NCBI GenBank assembly: GCA_012837565.1
Contig: DUQY01000250.1
Span: 1-16,856 of the forward strand
Origin: Bacteroidales bacterium
Lineage (GTDB): Bacteria; Bacteroidota; Bacteroidia; Bacteroidales; P3
Direction of reading: 5' to 3'
Length of the DNA: 16,856 bases
Shown: in pieces, positions 7,029 through 13,836 of the stretch
Layout of the letters: every line of letters begins with the position of its first letter
Numbering within the stretch: the stretch's first letter is position 1
Program-made: the position numbers and the translations under genes
Notes under the pieces: generated by a model
The model's input: only the letters and a program-made list of their open reading frames with translations
The model's database searches: none
Told to the model about the DNA's origin: nothing

Positions 7029-7619
7029 TTAGTGAGTAAAAGCAGAAATATTGGTTAGGAACAGCTTGATACTCATAGCTAAAAGAATAATACCAAAGAA
7101 TTTTCTAAGAATATATATACCAGCCTGACCCAATATTTTTTCAACCAAATAAACCTTTTTTACAACAAAATAAACCAATAGCATATTTAGACCAATAGCA
7201 ATAATAAGATTTACGGTTGAAACCTCAGCTCTAAGAGAAAGTGTAGTAGTTAAAGTACCTGCTCCGGCAATTAACGGAAAAACCATTGGAACAATTGTAG
7301 AATGTCCTTTGGGTCCATCGTTCTTAAAAATCTCAATATTAAAAGTCATTTCTATAGCCAAAGCAAAAAGAATTATTGCACCAGCAATAGCGAAAGAAGC
7401 GATATCAACATTAAATATCTTAAGTATACCTTCCCCCAAAAACATAAACAAAACTATCAAACCAAATGAAATCAAAGCGGCTTTGCCTGCATGAACCTTC
7501 TTCCCTGTAGAATTCAAATCAATTATTATTGGAATAGAACCTGTAATATCAATAATAGCAAACAAAACCATAAAGGCAGTAAAAATCTGAATGAAATCTA
7601 TTGTAAAATCAATTGGCAT
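7029..7619 (-). CDS. MarC-family integral membrane protein
   Basis: A 196-residue inner-membrane protein of the MarC (UPF0056) family, close to the usual length of about 200. Six hydrophobic helices are visible. Characteristic segments are the N-terminal FTAFMVLFAIIDITGSIPIII and the central GAGTLTTTLSL, preceded by VPMVFPLIAG. Despite the name, MarC proteins are not established multidrug-resistance factors; some homologues are reported as amino-acid transporters, and the substrate here is unknown. The start is the ATG on the minus strand at 7619, preceded by an A/T-rich leader and a -7 box about 30 nt upstream. It is transcribed alone, converging on tetR. Confidence 0.88.
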   Translation of the reverse strand: MPIDFTIDFIQIFTAFMVLFAIIDITGSIPIIIDLNSTGKKVHAGKAALISFGLIVLFMFLGEGILKIFNVDIASFAIAGAIILFALAIEMTFNIEIFKNDGPKGHSTIVPMVFPLIAGAGTLTTTLSLRAEVSTVNLIIAIGLNMLLVYFVVKKVYLVEKILGQAGIYILRKFFGIILLAMSIKLFLTNISAFTH

Positions 7620-7648
7620 AGTGTAATATTTTATTCTATTTAGAGTTG

Positions 7649-7656
7649 CAAAGTTA
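7649..7656 (-). promoter_or_regulatory. -7 element of the marC-like gene
   Basis: On the minus strand TAACTTTG matches TAnnTTTG and is followed by CAAC. The leader to the ATG at 7619 would be about 25 nt. No convincing TTTG -33 box is seen; the upstream DNA is a run of A/T with an imperfect 14-bp tandem repeat. Confidence 0.6.
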
Positions 7657-7796
7657 CAAATTAATTATTAATGATTAGTGATTAATGATAAATGGTTGAT
7701 ATCTTTTTCTTTGCTTATGATATATTTTTGCATAGCCCTATAATAATTTTGCATCAATTATTTACTAATAAAAGAATCCTTGAATATGAAATTATT

Positions 7797-7804
7797 TAAC
7801 TTTG
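7797..7804 (+). promoter_or_regulatory. -7 element of the exonuclease gene
   Basis: TAACTTTG followed by GCAATC is a full TAnnTTTG match and repeats the form seen before the marC-like gene. It lies inside the longer reading frame that would begin at 7786, so it favours translation from the ATG at 7840. Two further matches lie upstream, TATTTTTG at 7723-7730 and TAATTTTG at 7744-7751; which one is used cannot be settled by eye. Confidence 0.5.
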
Positions 7805-7839
7805 CAATCAGTTTTAAGACAAAGAAGAAAAGTAAAAAG

Positions 7840-8352
7840 ATGCAAAATTTCGCAGCAATAGATTTTGAGACAGCTAACCAACATAGAAGTAGCGTTTGCA
7901 GTGTTGGTATTGTTATTGTTAGAAAAGGAGTAATAGTTGATAGATATTATAGTTTTATTCGTCCTGAGCCTAATTTCTACACATATTTCACAACTCAAGT
8001 ACACGGTTTAACAGATGCTGATACAAATAATGCACCAAGTTTTCCACAAGTTTGGCAAGAAATAACAAAGAAAATTGATAACCTACCCCTTCTTGCCCAT
8101 AATAGTCCCTTTGATGAGGGTTGCCTAAGAGCCGTTTTCAAATTACATAATATGCCCTACCCAAACTATAAGTTCCACTGCACCTGCCAAGCATCAAGAA
8201 GAATATTCAAAGACCTACCAAACCACCAACTCCACACCGTTGCCAAACAATGTGGTTACAACCTAACAAACCACCACCACGCCTTAGCCGACGCAGAAGC
8301 TTGTGCAATAATTGGAATGCAGATAATAGAAGAGAAGAATACTATTATCTAA
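7840..8352 (+). CDS. DnaQ-like DEDDh 3'-5' exonuclease
   Basis: A 170-residue single-domain exonuclease of the DnaQ/RNase T superfamily, which removes nucleotides from 3' ends with two metal ions. Counting from the chosen ATG: Exo I is AIDFETA with D8 and E10, Exo II is AHNSPFDEGCLRAVF with D92, and Exo III is HHALADAEA with H146 and D151. All DEDDh catalytic residues are present. There is no polymerase, BRCT or helicase domain, so it is the short stand-alone form rather than the replicative proofreading subunit. The frame is open further upstream (ATG at 7786, TTG at 7780), but those 18-20 lysine-rich residues overlap a consensus -7 box, whereas MQNFAAIDFETA is the usual family start and is preceded by purine-rich sequence. 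The target (DNA or RNA) is not evident. Confidence 0.85.
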   Translation: MQNFAAIDFETANQHRSSVCSVGIVIVRKGVIVDRYYSFIRPEPNFYTYFTTQVHGLTDADTNNAPSFPQVWQEITKKIDNLPLLAHNSPFDEGCLRAVFKLHNMPYPNYKFHCTCQASRRIFKDLPNHQLHTVAKQCGYNLTNHHHALADAEACAIIGMQIIEEKNTII

Positions 8353-8417
8353 TTACACCTTAACTATTAATTTTATTATTCAATCTATCTATGCTTTAGT
8401 TCGGCATAATGTTATAT

Positions 8418-8425
8418 TATTTTTG
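8418..8425 (+). promoter_or_regulatory. -7 element of the WG-repeat gene
   Basis: TATTTTTG matches TAnnTTTG, with a near-match TTTA 19 nt upstream (8395-8398). It falls inside the longest open frame (from 8409), which implies that translation starts at the internal ATG at 8451, about 20 nt after the predicted transcription start. Confidence 0.55.
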
Positions 8426-8450
8426 CTCTTATAAAGTAAAACTATATGAT

Positions 8451-8951
8451 ATGGGAAAGATAATTTATGATAAGATTTGGAAGGAATGTGAAGGTATTTC
8501 TGTGGTAGAATGTATTGAAGAGAAGAAAACGAAAGAGAAGATTCGGTTCTATCAGTTCCTAAGTGGAGAAAATAAATTTATTAATAGGTTGAGGTATGAA
8601 AACGTATCTTGCTTTGAAGATGGAACGGCAAGAGTTAAGAATAAAGGTCTTTGGGGTCTGATTGATAATAAGGGCGATGAAGTTATTCCAATAAAATACA
8701 AGCAATTTTTTCGTTTGTCCAATAGGTTATTCCAAGTAAGTAGTAATAGTTTGTGGGGAATAATCAATAGTGAAAACAAGGTTATAATTCCTATTATTTA
8801 TGATTATGTATTCCCTCCAATAAATAGATATTGCGTTATTAAACAAAAGGATAGGTATGGCCTTATTGATATGAATGGAGATATTATTGTGAAAGTAGAA
8901 TACAATACATATAATGATGTGATAAAATTATTTAGCGATCTTAGTAAATAA
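8451..8951 (+). CDS. small WG-repeat protein
   Basis: A 166-residue protein with three WG (KWG-type) repeats of the form [W/Y]G[L/I]I(D/N)..G/N..(I/V)IP(I)xY. Their WG positions are W68, W102 and Y136, exactly 34 residues apart: LWGLIDNKGDEVIPIKY, LWGIINSENKVIIPIIY, and a degenerate RYGLIDMNGDIIVKVEY. WG repeats are probably binding or structural modules; no catalytic residues are seen. There is no signal peptide, so the protein is probably cytoplasmic, unlike many longer WG-repeat proteins of this phylum. The longest frame begins at 8409, but its first 14 codons cover a -7 promoter box, so the ATG at 8451 (MGKIIYDKIW) is preferred. It appears to be a single-gene unit. Function unknown. Confidence 0.75.
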   Translation: MGKIIYDKIWKECEGISVVECIEEKKTKEKIRFYQFLSGENKFINRLRYENVSCFEDGTARVKNKGLWGLIDNKGDEVIPIKYKQFFRLSNRLFQVSSNSLWGIINSENKVIIPIIYDYVFPPINRYCVIKQKDRYGLIDMNGDIIVKVEYNTYNDVIKLFSDLSK

Positions 8952-8961
8952 AAGCTTCAGG

Positions 8962-8988
8962 TTTATTAGAAAAGTTCTCTCTAATAAA
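8962..8988 (+). terminator. weak AT-rich hairpin after the WG-repeat gene
   Basis: TTTATTAGA (8962-8970) and TCTAATAAA (8980-8988) form a perfect 9-bp stem with a 9-nt loop, 10 nt after the stop codon. It lacks GC pairs at the base and a following T-run, so it may be a weak terminator or a 3'-end structure only. Confidence 0.3.
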
Positions 8989-9052
8989 TACCATTGATTA
9001 GTCTATATTTCATTTATGAAGAAAAAATATCTTAATTTTCTAAAACAACCAT

Positions 9053-9080
9053 TACCTTTGCAAAAAGTTTTATACCTTTG
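9053..9080 (+). promoter_or_regulatory. doubled -7 element before the AspT-like gene
   Basis: TACCTTTG occurs twice, at 9053-9060 and 9073-9080, 20 bp apart. The first would give a leader of about 16-22 nt. The second touches the ATG at 9081 and could only yield a leaderless message, so the first is more likely used. No TTTG -33 box is clear for either. Confidence 0.5.
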
Positions 9081-10748
9081 ATGAATATGGATTGGATTAT
9101 TGATTTATTTACTGAGTTTAGCATTGGACATGCCATAATGTTGATAGCTCTGACTATTACGTTGGGGATATTGCTTGGGAAAATAAAGATAGCTAATATA
9201 TCTCTGGGGATAACGTGGATACTATTTGCTGGTATTGGTATTAGTCACTTCGGATTAAGAGTAAATCCTGATATATTAAGTTTCACAAAGGAGTTCGGAC
9301 TTATTTTATTTGTTTATTCTATTGGCTTACAGGTGGGACCAAGTTTCTTTTCTTCCCTAAGGAAAGGAGGCTTAAGGTTAAATATGCTTGCACTTGCAAT
9401 AGTCTTTCTGGGTGGACTTACTACTTATATAATTCATTTTATTACAAAGACCGACCTTGCAACAATGGTTGGGATATTCTCTGGTGCTGTTACAAGTACC
9501 CCAAGTCTTGGTGCTGCACAACAAACTTTCAAAGAAACTTTCGGAACAGAAAATCCAAGTATTGCCTTAGGTTATGCCGTTACTTATCCTCTTGGTGTTG
9601 TTGGGGTTATCATTAGTTCTATTTTGATTAAAAACATTCTAAGAATTAAGTTAGAGAAAGAAAAGATTGTTAAAGACGAAGATAATATTCTTGGAAGGGA
9701 TGCAAGATTATCAATAATTATTAGGAATCAAGGCGTAGTAGGAAGAACTGTTGAAGAAATTATAACCCTTTTTGATAAACCTGTTGTCTTTACAAGGGTT
9801 ATGCATAGCGACAAAACAGTGGAGGTGGTTACCAATAATACTATTATCCAAGCTGATGATACTTTAAGGGTTGTTGTTGAGAAAACTAATATTGAGGCCC
9901 TTCTAATGCTTTTGGGAGAAAGAAGGCAAACGTCGGAGGAGGACTGGGAAACAGAAAACCATGACCTAATATCTAAGAGAATTGTAGTTACTAAGCCTGA
10001 GCTTAACGGACAAAAAATAGGCAATCTAAGAATTCGTTCCCTTTATGAAGTAAATATTACGAGGATAAGCCGTTCAGGAATAGAACTTATTGCAACTTAT
10101 GACCTACAACTTCAAATGGGCGATAGAGTAACTGTTGTTGGAAAAGAAGAGAACATAGATAAGGTAGCACTTCTATTAGGAAATTCTATGAAACGCCTCA
10201 ACCAACCTAACCTTATGCCAATCTTTCTTGGCATTTTCATTGGTATTATAGTAGGTTCAATCCCTTTAGTATTACCTGGACTAAACCAAACCATTAAGTT
10301 AGGACTTGCAGGTGGAACATTAATAGTTGCTATTTTGATGGGAAGATATGGACCGTATTATAAATTAGTTACCTTTGCAACAACAAGTGCTAATATGATG
10401 ATTAGAGAAATTGGTATAACCTTATTCCTTGCCTCGGTTGGGCTTGCATCTGGCGAAAGTTTTATTCAAACAATAGTTGAGGGGGGATATATATGGATAT
10501 TCTACGGTTTTATCATTACTCTTGTGCCAACTTTGATTGTAGGAATTTTTGCAAGACTTCGTTATAATATGAGTATATTTGCTATTTGGGGACTTCTTGC
10601 TGGCTCATCAACTAATGCATCTGCCTTAGCTTTTGCAAACAATCTTTCTCCTGACGACTCACCTAATGTTTCTTATGCAACGGTCTATCCTTTGACTATG
10701 TTCCTTAGGGTTGTGGCTGCGCAGATTCTAATTATAATGAGCATTTAA
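9081..10748 (+). CDS. AspT/YidE-type transporter with two RCK_C domains
   Basis: A 555-residue inner-membrane transporter of the AspT/YidE/YbjL duplication-domain class (aspartate:alanine exchanger family). The architecture is symmetric: hydrophobic block 1 (about 10-185, with GLILFVYSIGLQVGPSFF and GAVTSTPSLGAA), then two soluble RCK_C (TrkA-C) domains at about 204-282 and 295-370, each a small nucleotide- or ligand-sensing module, then hydrophobic block 2 (about 380-555, with TLFLASVGLASG and GLLAGSSTNASALAFA). The paired G-A/S-S/T-T/N-xP/A-rich motifs are the pore signatures of the two halves. Known members exchange dicarboxylates or amino acids; the substrate here is not predictable. Translation may start at ATG 9081 or 9087; an in-frame TTG at 9078 lies within the promoter and is rejected. 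The ZIP gene begins 22 nt downstream, so the two are probably co-transcribed. Confidence 0.88.
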   Translation: MNMDWIIDLFTEFSIGHAIMLIALTITLGILLGKIKIANISLGITWILFAGIGISHFGLRVNPDILSFTKEFGLILFVYSIGLQVGPSFFSSLRKGGLRLNMLALAIVFLGGLTTYIIHFITKTDLATMVGIFSGAVTSTPSLGAAQQTFKETFGTENPSIALGYAVTYPLGVVGVIISSILIKNILRIKLEKEKIVKDEDNILGRDARLSIIIRNQGVVGRTVEEIITLFDKPVVFTRVMHSDKTVEVVTNNTIIQADDTLRVVVEKTNIEALLMLLGERRQTSEEDWETENHDLISKRIVVTKPELNGQKIGNLRIRSLYEVNITRISRSGIELIATYDLQLQMGDRVTVVGKEENIDKVALLLGNSMKRLNQPNLMPIFLGIFIGIIVGSIPLVLPGLNQTIKLGLAGGTLIVAILMGRYGPYYKLVTFATTSANMMIREIGITLFLASVGLASGESFIQTIVEGGYIWIFYGFIITLVPTLIVGIFARLRYNMSIFAIWGLLAGSSTNASALAFANNLSPDDSPNVSYATVYPLTMFLRVVAAQILIIMSI

Positions 10749-10770
10749 AGAAAAATAATAACAATAATAT

Positions 10771-11571
10771 ATGGAACAAAATATTCTTCTTCCTTTTCTA
10801 CTAACCCTTTTTGCTGGACTATCAACAGGAATTGGCAGTGTGATTGCTTTCTTTGCAAAATCTACAAATAAGAAATTCCTTTCCTTTTCCTTAGGACTAT
10901 CGGCAGGAGTAATGATATATATATCCTTTGTTGAGCTTTTTCCTCAATCTCAAACCATACTTATGCAAGAATATGGAAGAGAAATGGGAATGAGCGTAAC
11001 AGTTGCTTGCTTTTTCTTAGGTGTTCTTCTTATTGGAATAATTGACCGCTTAGTTCCTCAGGCAGAAAATCCACACGAGATGCGTTCTGTTGAAGATATG
11101 GAAGAGAAACCTAAGTCAAACTCAAAACTTATGAGAGTGGGTGTGATGACTGCAGTAGTAATAGCTATTCATAATTTTCCAGAAGGTATAGCAACATTTA
11201 TTTCTGCACTTGAAAGCCCTAAGCTAGGTATAGCAATAGCTGTTGCGGTGGCAATTCACAATATTCCAGAAGGAATAGCTGTTTCTATTCCAATCTATCA
11301 AGCAACAGGAAGTAAGAAAAAAGCATTTTGGTTCTCCTTCCTTTCTGGTCTTGCAGAACCTTTGGGAGCTATAATTGCATACCTAATCCTTATGCCATTT
11401 CTTTCCCCAACCCTACTTGCTTGCATTTTTGCACTTGTAGCAGGAATTATGGTATTTATCTCGCTTGACGAACTCTTACCTGCCGCAAGAGAATATGGTG
11501 AGCACCATCTTTCAATTTACGGCCTTATAACAGGTATGGCAATAATGGCTATTTCTCTAATACTACTATAA
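10771..11571 (+). CDS. zupT: ZIP-family divalent metal transporter (ZupT-like)
   Basis: A 266-residue inner-membrane importer of the ZIP family, GufA/ZupT branch, bringing Zn2+ and related divalent metals into the cytoplasm. Eight hydrophobic segments are visible. The metal-site signatures are intact: HNFPEG at 134-139 and HNIPEG at 163-168 in the two central helices, with further acidic residues in ISFVELFP (E55), GLAEPLGA and SLDELLPAAR. The loop after the third helix is acidic and lysine-rich (about 100-120) instead of the histidine-rich loop of many ZIPs. The start follows an A-rich leader only 22 nt after the AspT-like gene, suggesting one transcript. Its 3' end overlaps the ABC-F gene on the other strand by 6 bp, leaving no room for a terminator between them. 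The zupT label is by family resemblance. Confidence 0.9.
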   Translation: MEQNILLPFLLTLFAGLSTGIGSVIAFFAKSTNKKFLSFSLGLSAGVMIYISFVELFPQSQTILMQEYGREMGMSVTVACFFLGVLLIGIIDRLVPQAENPHEMRSVEDMEEKPKSNSKLMRVGVMTAVVIAIHNFPEGIATFISALESPKLGIAIAVAVAIHNIPEGIAVSIPIYQATGSKKKAFWFSFLSGLAEPLGAIIAYLILMPFLSPTLLACIFALVAGIMVFISLDELLPAAREYGEHHLSIYGLITGMAIMAISLILL

Positions 11572-13479
11572 GAATTCAGATAACTCAATCCAGCGTAATT
11601 CTTTTTCCTCTAACTCTAAATCTATCTCTTGGTAACGTAGGGAAAGAGAAACTAAAGCTTCTGCTTCAAACTCCCCTGATGAAAGCTTTGAACTAATCTC
11701 TTCTTTTTCCTTTTCCAAAAGAGGTAAGTCCTTTTCTATTTTCTCAAACTCTTTTTGCTCATTATAAGATAACTTACGTTTAGGTTCGTCTTTCACCACA
11801 GCAGCTTCTGCAATTTTTTGCTTAGCTTTCTCTTTAAGATTGCTCTCTCTTGTTTCTTGAGTTTTAACCTTATCTTCTTCAAGCTTAGTTTCAAGATAAT
11901 CGGAATAATTACTATGATAATCCCTTATCTTACCCTCTCCCTCAAATACAAAGATGTGGTCAACAAGATTATCCATAAAACTCCTATCATGCGACACAAT
12001 CAAAAGACAGCCCTGATATTCTTTAAGGAAGTTCTCCAAAACTCCAAGGTTATAAATATCCAAGTCATTTGTCGGCTCATCCAAAATAAGGAAGTTTGGG
12101 TTAGAAATCAAAACCTTTAGAAGGTATAGTCTGCGACGCTCTCCACCAGAAAGATTTGAATAAAAATTGTACTGGAGCTCTGTTCCAAAACCAAAATAGG
12201 TTAAAAACAAAGACGCAGATAACTCTGTTTTGTCGTTAAGCTTAATACTTTCAGCCACTTCCTTAATAATATCTATAACACGCATATCCTCCTTTTCCTC
12301 CAATCCACTTTGAGTATAGTATCCGTATTTTATAGTTTGTCCAATGGATATTTTGCCAGAGTCGGCCTTAATTTTTTCAGTAATAATATTAAGAAAAGTA
12401 CTCTTTCCTACCCCATTACTACCAATAATTCCTATTTTGTCTCCACTCTTAAACACATAGGTAAAATCATCTAAGATAACCTTATCGTCAAATTTCTTTG
12501 AAATATTACTTATCTCCAAAATCTTCTTACCCATCCTCTGACTACGAATAGTTAAGTCTGCTGCTTTTTGTTCAAATCTTACTTCTGTTTTCTCCTTCAA
12601 GCCATAGAAAGCATCAATCCTTGCCTTGCTCTTAGTTGTCCTAGCCTGTGGCATACGGCGCATCCAATCAAGTTCTTTTTTATAAAGATTCTTAGCCTTT
12701 TCAACCTCCTGACGAAAAATGGTCTCCCTTAACTCCTTATTTTCTAAGAAATAATTATAATCTCCCTTATACTTAAATACCTCTCCCCTATCAATTTCGT
12801 AAACATCAGTGCAAACATTATTTATAAAATACCTATCGTGAGTAACAACCAAAAGAGTAAGAGAACTACGCTTGAGGAATTCCTCCAACCACTCAATCAT
12901 AGCAACATCAAGGTGGTTAGTAGGCTCATCTAAGATTAGTAAATCACAACCCTCAATCAAAACCTTACTTAGTGCTACCTTCTTTTTCTCACCACCCGAA
13001 AGGGTAGAAACTTTTTGTTCAAGGTTAGTTATGCCAAGCTTTGAAAGAATCTCTTTAGCCTTTGAATCATAGTCCCAAGCAGAAAGTCTGTCGACCTCAC
13101 TCATTGCATCAATAAGTCTTTGCTGGTTTGCTTCATTATCTTTCTTAGTTGCCCAGTACATAGCTTCCTCATATTCACGAACAGCAACCATTGTTGGGTT
13201 GTCAGAAGTAAAGATAACATCCAAGACCGAAAGCTCAGTATCAAGATATGGGTTTTGTTCAAGATAAATATAGTGGATATCGTTACGGAAAGATATTTCA
13301 CCTGAGTCGGGCAGAATTCTTTTAGCAATAACATTTAGCAAGGTTGTTTTTCCTGCTCCATTACGAGCCACAAGCGCTACCTTTTGCCCCTTATTCACCC
13401 CAAAAGAAATCCCATCAAAAAGCTGCTTTTCTCCAAAAGACTTGCTAAGGTTTTCAACCGTTAATAAATTCTCTGCCAT
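11566..13479 (-). CDS. Uup-like ABC-F ATPase
   Basis: A 637-residue soluble protein with two ABC ATPase domains and no membrane segment: an ABC-F translation or ribosome-associated factor. ABC1 has Walker A ARNGAGKTT (38-46, Ala in place of the first Gly), signature LSGGE (160-164), Walker B LILDEP (181-186) and H-loop H214. The inter-domain linker (about 240-315), with KSKARIDAF, is the P-site-tRNA-interaction region of ABC-F proteins. ABC2 has GSNGVGKST (353-361), LSGGE (443-447), FLILDEP (463-469) and H497. Residues 530-637 are charged and predicted coiled coil, the Uup-type C-terminal domain linked in other bacteria to DNA or ribosome binding. Housekeeping Uup is more likely than an antibiotic-resistance ABC-F, but the boundary is not firm. 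It is a single-gene unit on the minus strand with a -7 box 24 nt before the ATG. Confidence 0.93.
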   Translation of the reverse strand: MAENLLTVENLSKSFGEKQLFDGISFGVNKGQKVALVARNGAGKTTLLNVIAKRILPDSGEISFRNDIHYIYLEQNPYLDTELSVLDVIFTSDNPTMVAVREYEEAMYWATKKDNEANQQRLIDAMSEVDRLSAWDYDSKAKEILSKLGITNLEQKVSTLSGGEKKKVALSKVLIEGCDLLILDEPTNHLDVAMIEWLEEFLKRSSLTLLVVTHDRYFINNVCTDVYEIDRGEVFKYKGDYNYFLENKELRETIFRQEVEKAKNLYKKELDWMRRMPQARTTKSKARIDAFYGLKEKTEVRFEQKAADLTIRSQRMGKKILEISNISKKFDDKVILDDFTYVFKSGDKIGIIGSNGVGKSTFLNIITEKIKADSGKISIGQTIKYGYYTQSGLEEKEDMRVIDIIKEVAESIKLNDKTELSASLFLTYFGFGTELQYNFYSNLSGGERRRLYLLKVLISNPNFLILDEPTNDLDIYNLGVLENFLKEYQGCLLIVSHDRSFMDNLVDHIFVFEGEGKIRDYHSNYSDYLETKLEEDKVKTQETRESNLKEKAKQKIAEAAVVKDEPKRKLSYNEQKEFEKIEKDLPLLEKEKEEISSKLSSGEFEAEALVSLSLRYQEIDLELEEKELRWIELSEFL

Positions 13480-13502
13480 TAAACTTTAATTTTTATTATT
13501 TG

Positions 13503-13510
13503 CAAAGGTA
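13503..13510 (-). promoter_or_regulatory. -7 element of the ABC-F gene
   Basis: On the minus strand TACCTTTG, followed by CAAATAAT, matches TAnnTTTG and would give a leader of about 20 nt ending in A/T-rich sequence before the ATG at 13479. A TTTG -33 box at the right spacing is not seen. Confidence 0.6.
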
Positions 13511-13666
13511 AGGAAAAAACAAAAGACTTAAGGCGTAAAAGTTTAATCTTTGTTTATCAGCGATTAAAGACAAAATAAAACTCTAAATGCAAGAAAAATT
13601 AAAACCAAAACGCAGAAAGAAATTCCTAAAACTAAGTATTAAATTATTGAATCAAAGAATCATTTT

Positions 13667-13754
13667 GCTGAGATGTACATCTTAGCCTACTGCGATGTAC
13701 ATCTTAGCACGCTGAGATGTACATCTTAGCACAGTGAGATGTACATCGCAGTAG
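13667..13754. repeat. four-unit GATGTACATC palindrome array, 22-bp period
   Basis: The perfect 10-bp palindrome GATGTACATC occurs four times, starting at 13672, 13694, 13716 and 13738, exactly 22 bp apart. The 12-nt spacers differ but share a TTAGC start. A 20-mer, gctgagatgtacatcttagc, is identical at 13667-13686 and 13711-13730. The outer flanks of units 2 and 4 form a perfect 17-bp inverted repeat (13687-13703 and 13738-13754), whose centre coincides with the centre of unit 3. So there is local dyad symmetry in every unit and a larger dyad over units 2-4. It lies 83 nt beyond the MFS stop and 188 nt upstream of the ABC-F start, both on the minus strand. Possible roles are an operator array, a REP-like element or a structured terminator. 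Confidence 0.9.
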
Positions 13755-13836
13755 TTTTATTCTTTGTTTTAGAAATTTTAATCCTAAGAACAGAGATTTA
13801 CTACTTGATTTCAGTTTGATTATTGACCTTAGAAAC

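Larger units (their letters stand above)
13480..13836. other. 357-nt intergenic region between ABC-F and MFS genes
   Basis: No coding sequence or RNA gene is visible. It holds the ABC-F promoter at its left end and the four-unit palindrome array at 13667-13754. The remaining sequence is plain AT-rich DNA with no evident hairpin close to the MFS stop codon, so the array may also end MFS transcription. Confidence 0.7.

Noticed and set aside
7667..7694. Imperfect 14-bp tandem repeat (attaatgattagtg / attaatgataaatg)
   Set aside because: Two copies with two mismatches in A/T-only-rich promoter DNA; readily explained by low complexity.
11818..12120. 100-residue plus-strand frame inside the ABC-F gene
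   Set aside because: It is an antisense shadow of a well-supported gene with intact ABC motifs on the minus strand.
13667..13754. CRISPR-like reading of the palindrome array
   Set aside because: Repeats are 10 bp and spacers 12 bp, far below CRISPR sizes, spacers resemble each other, and no cas genes are present.
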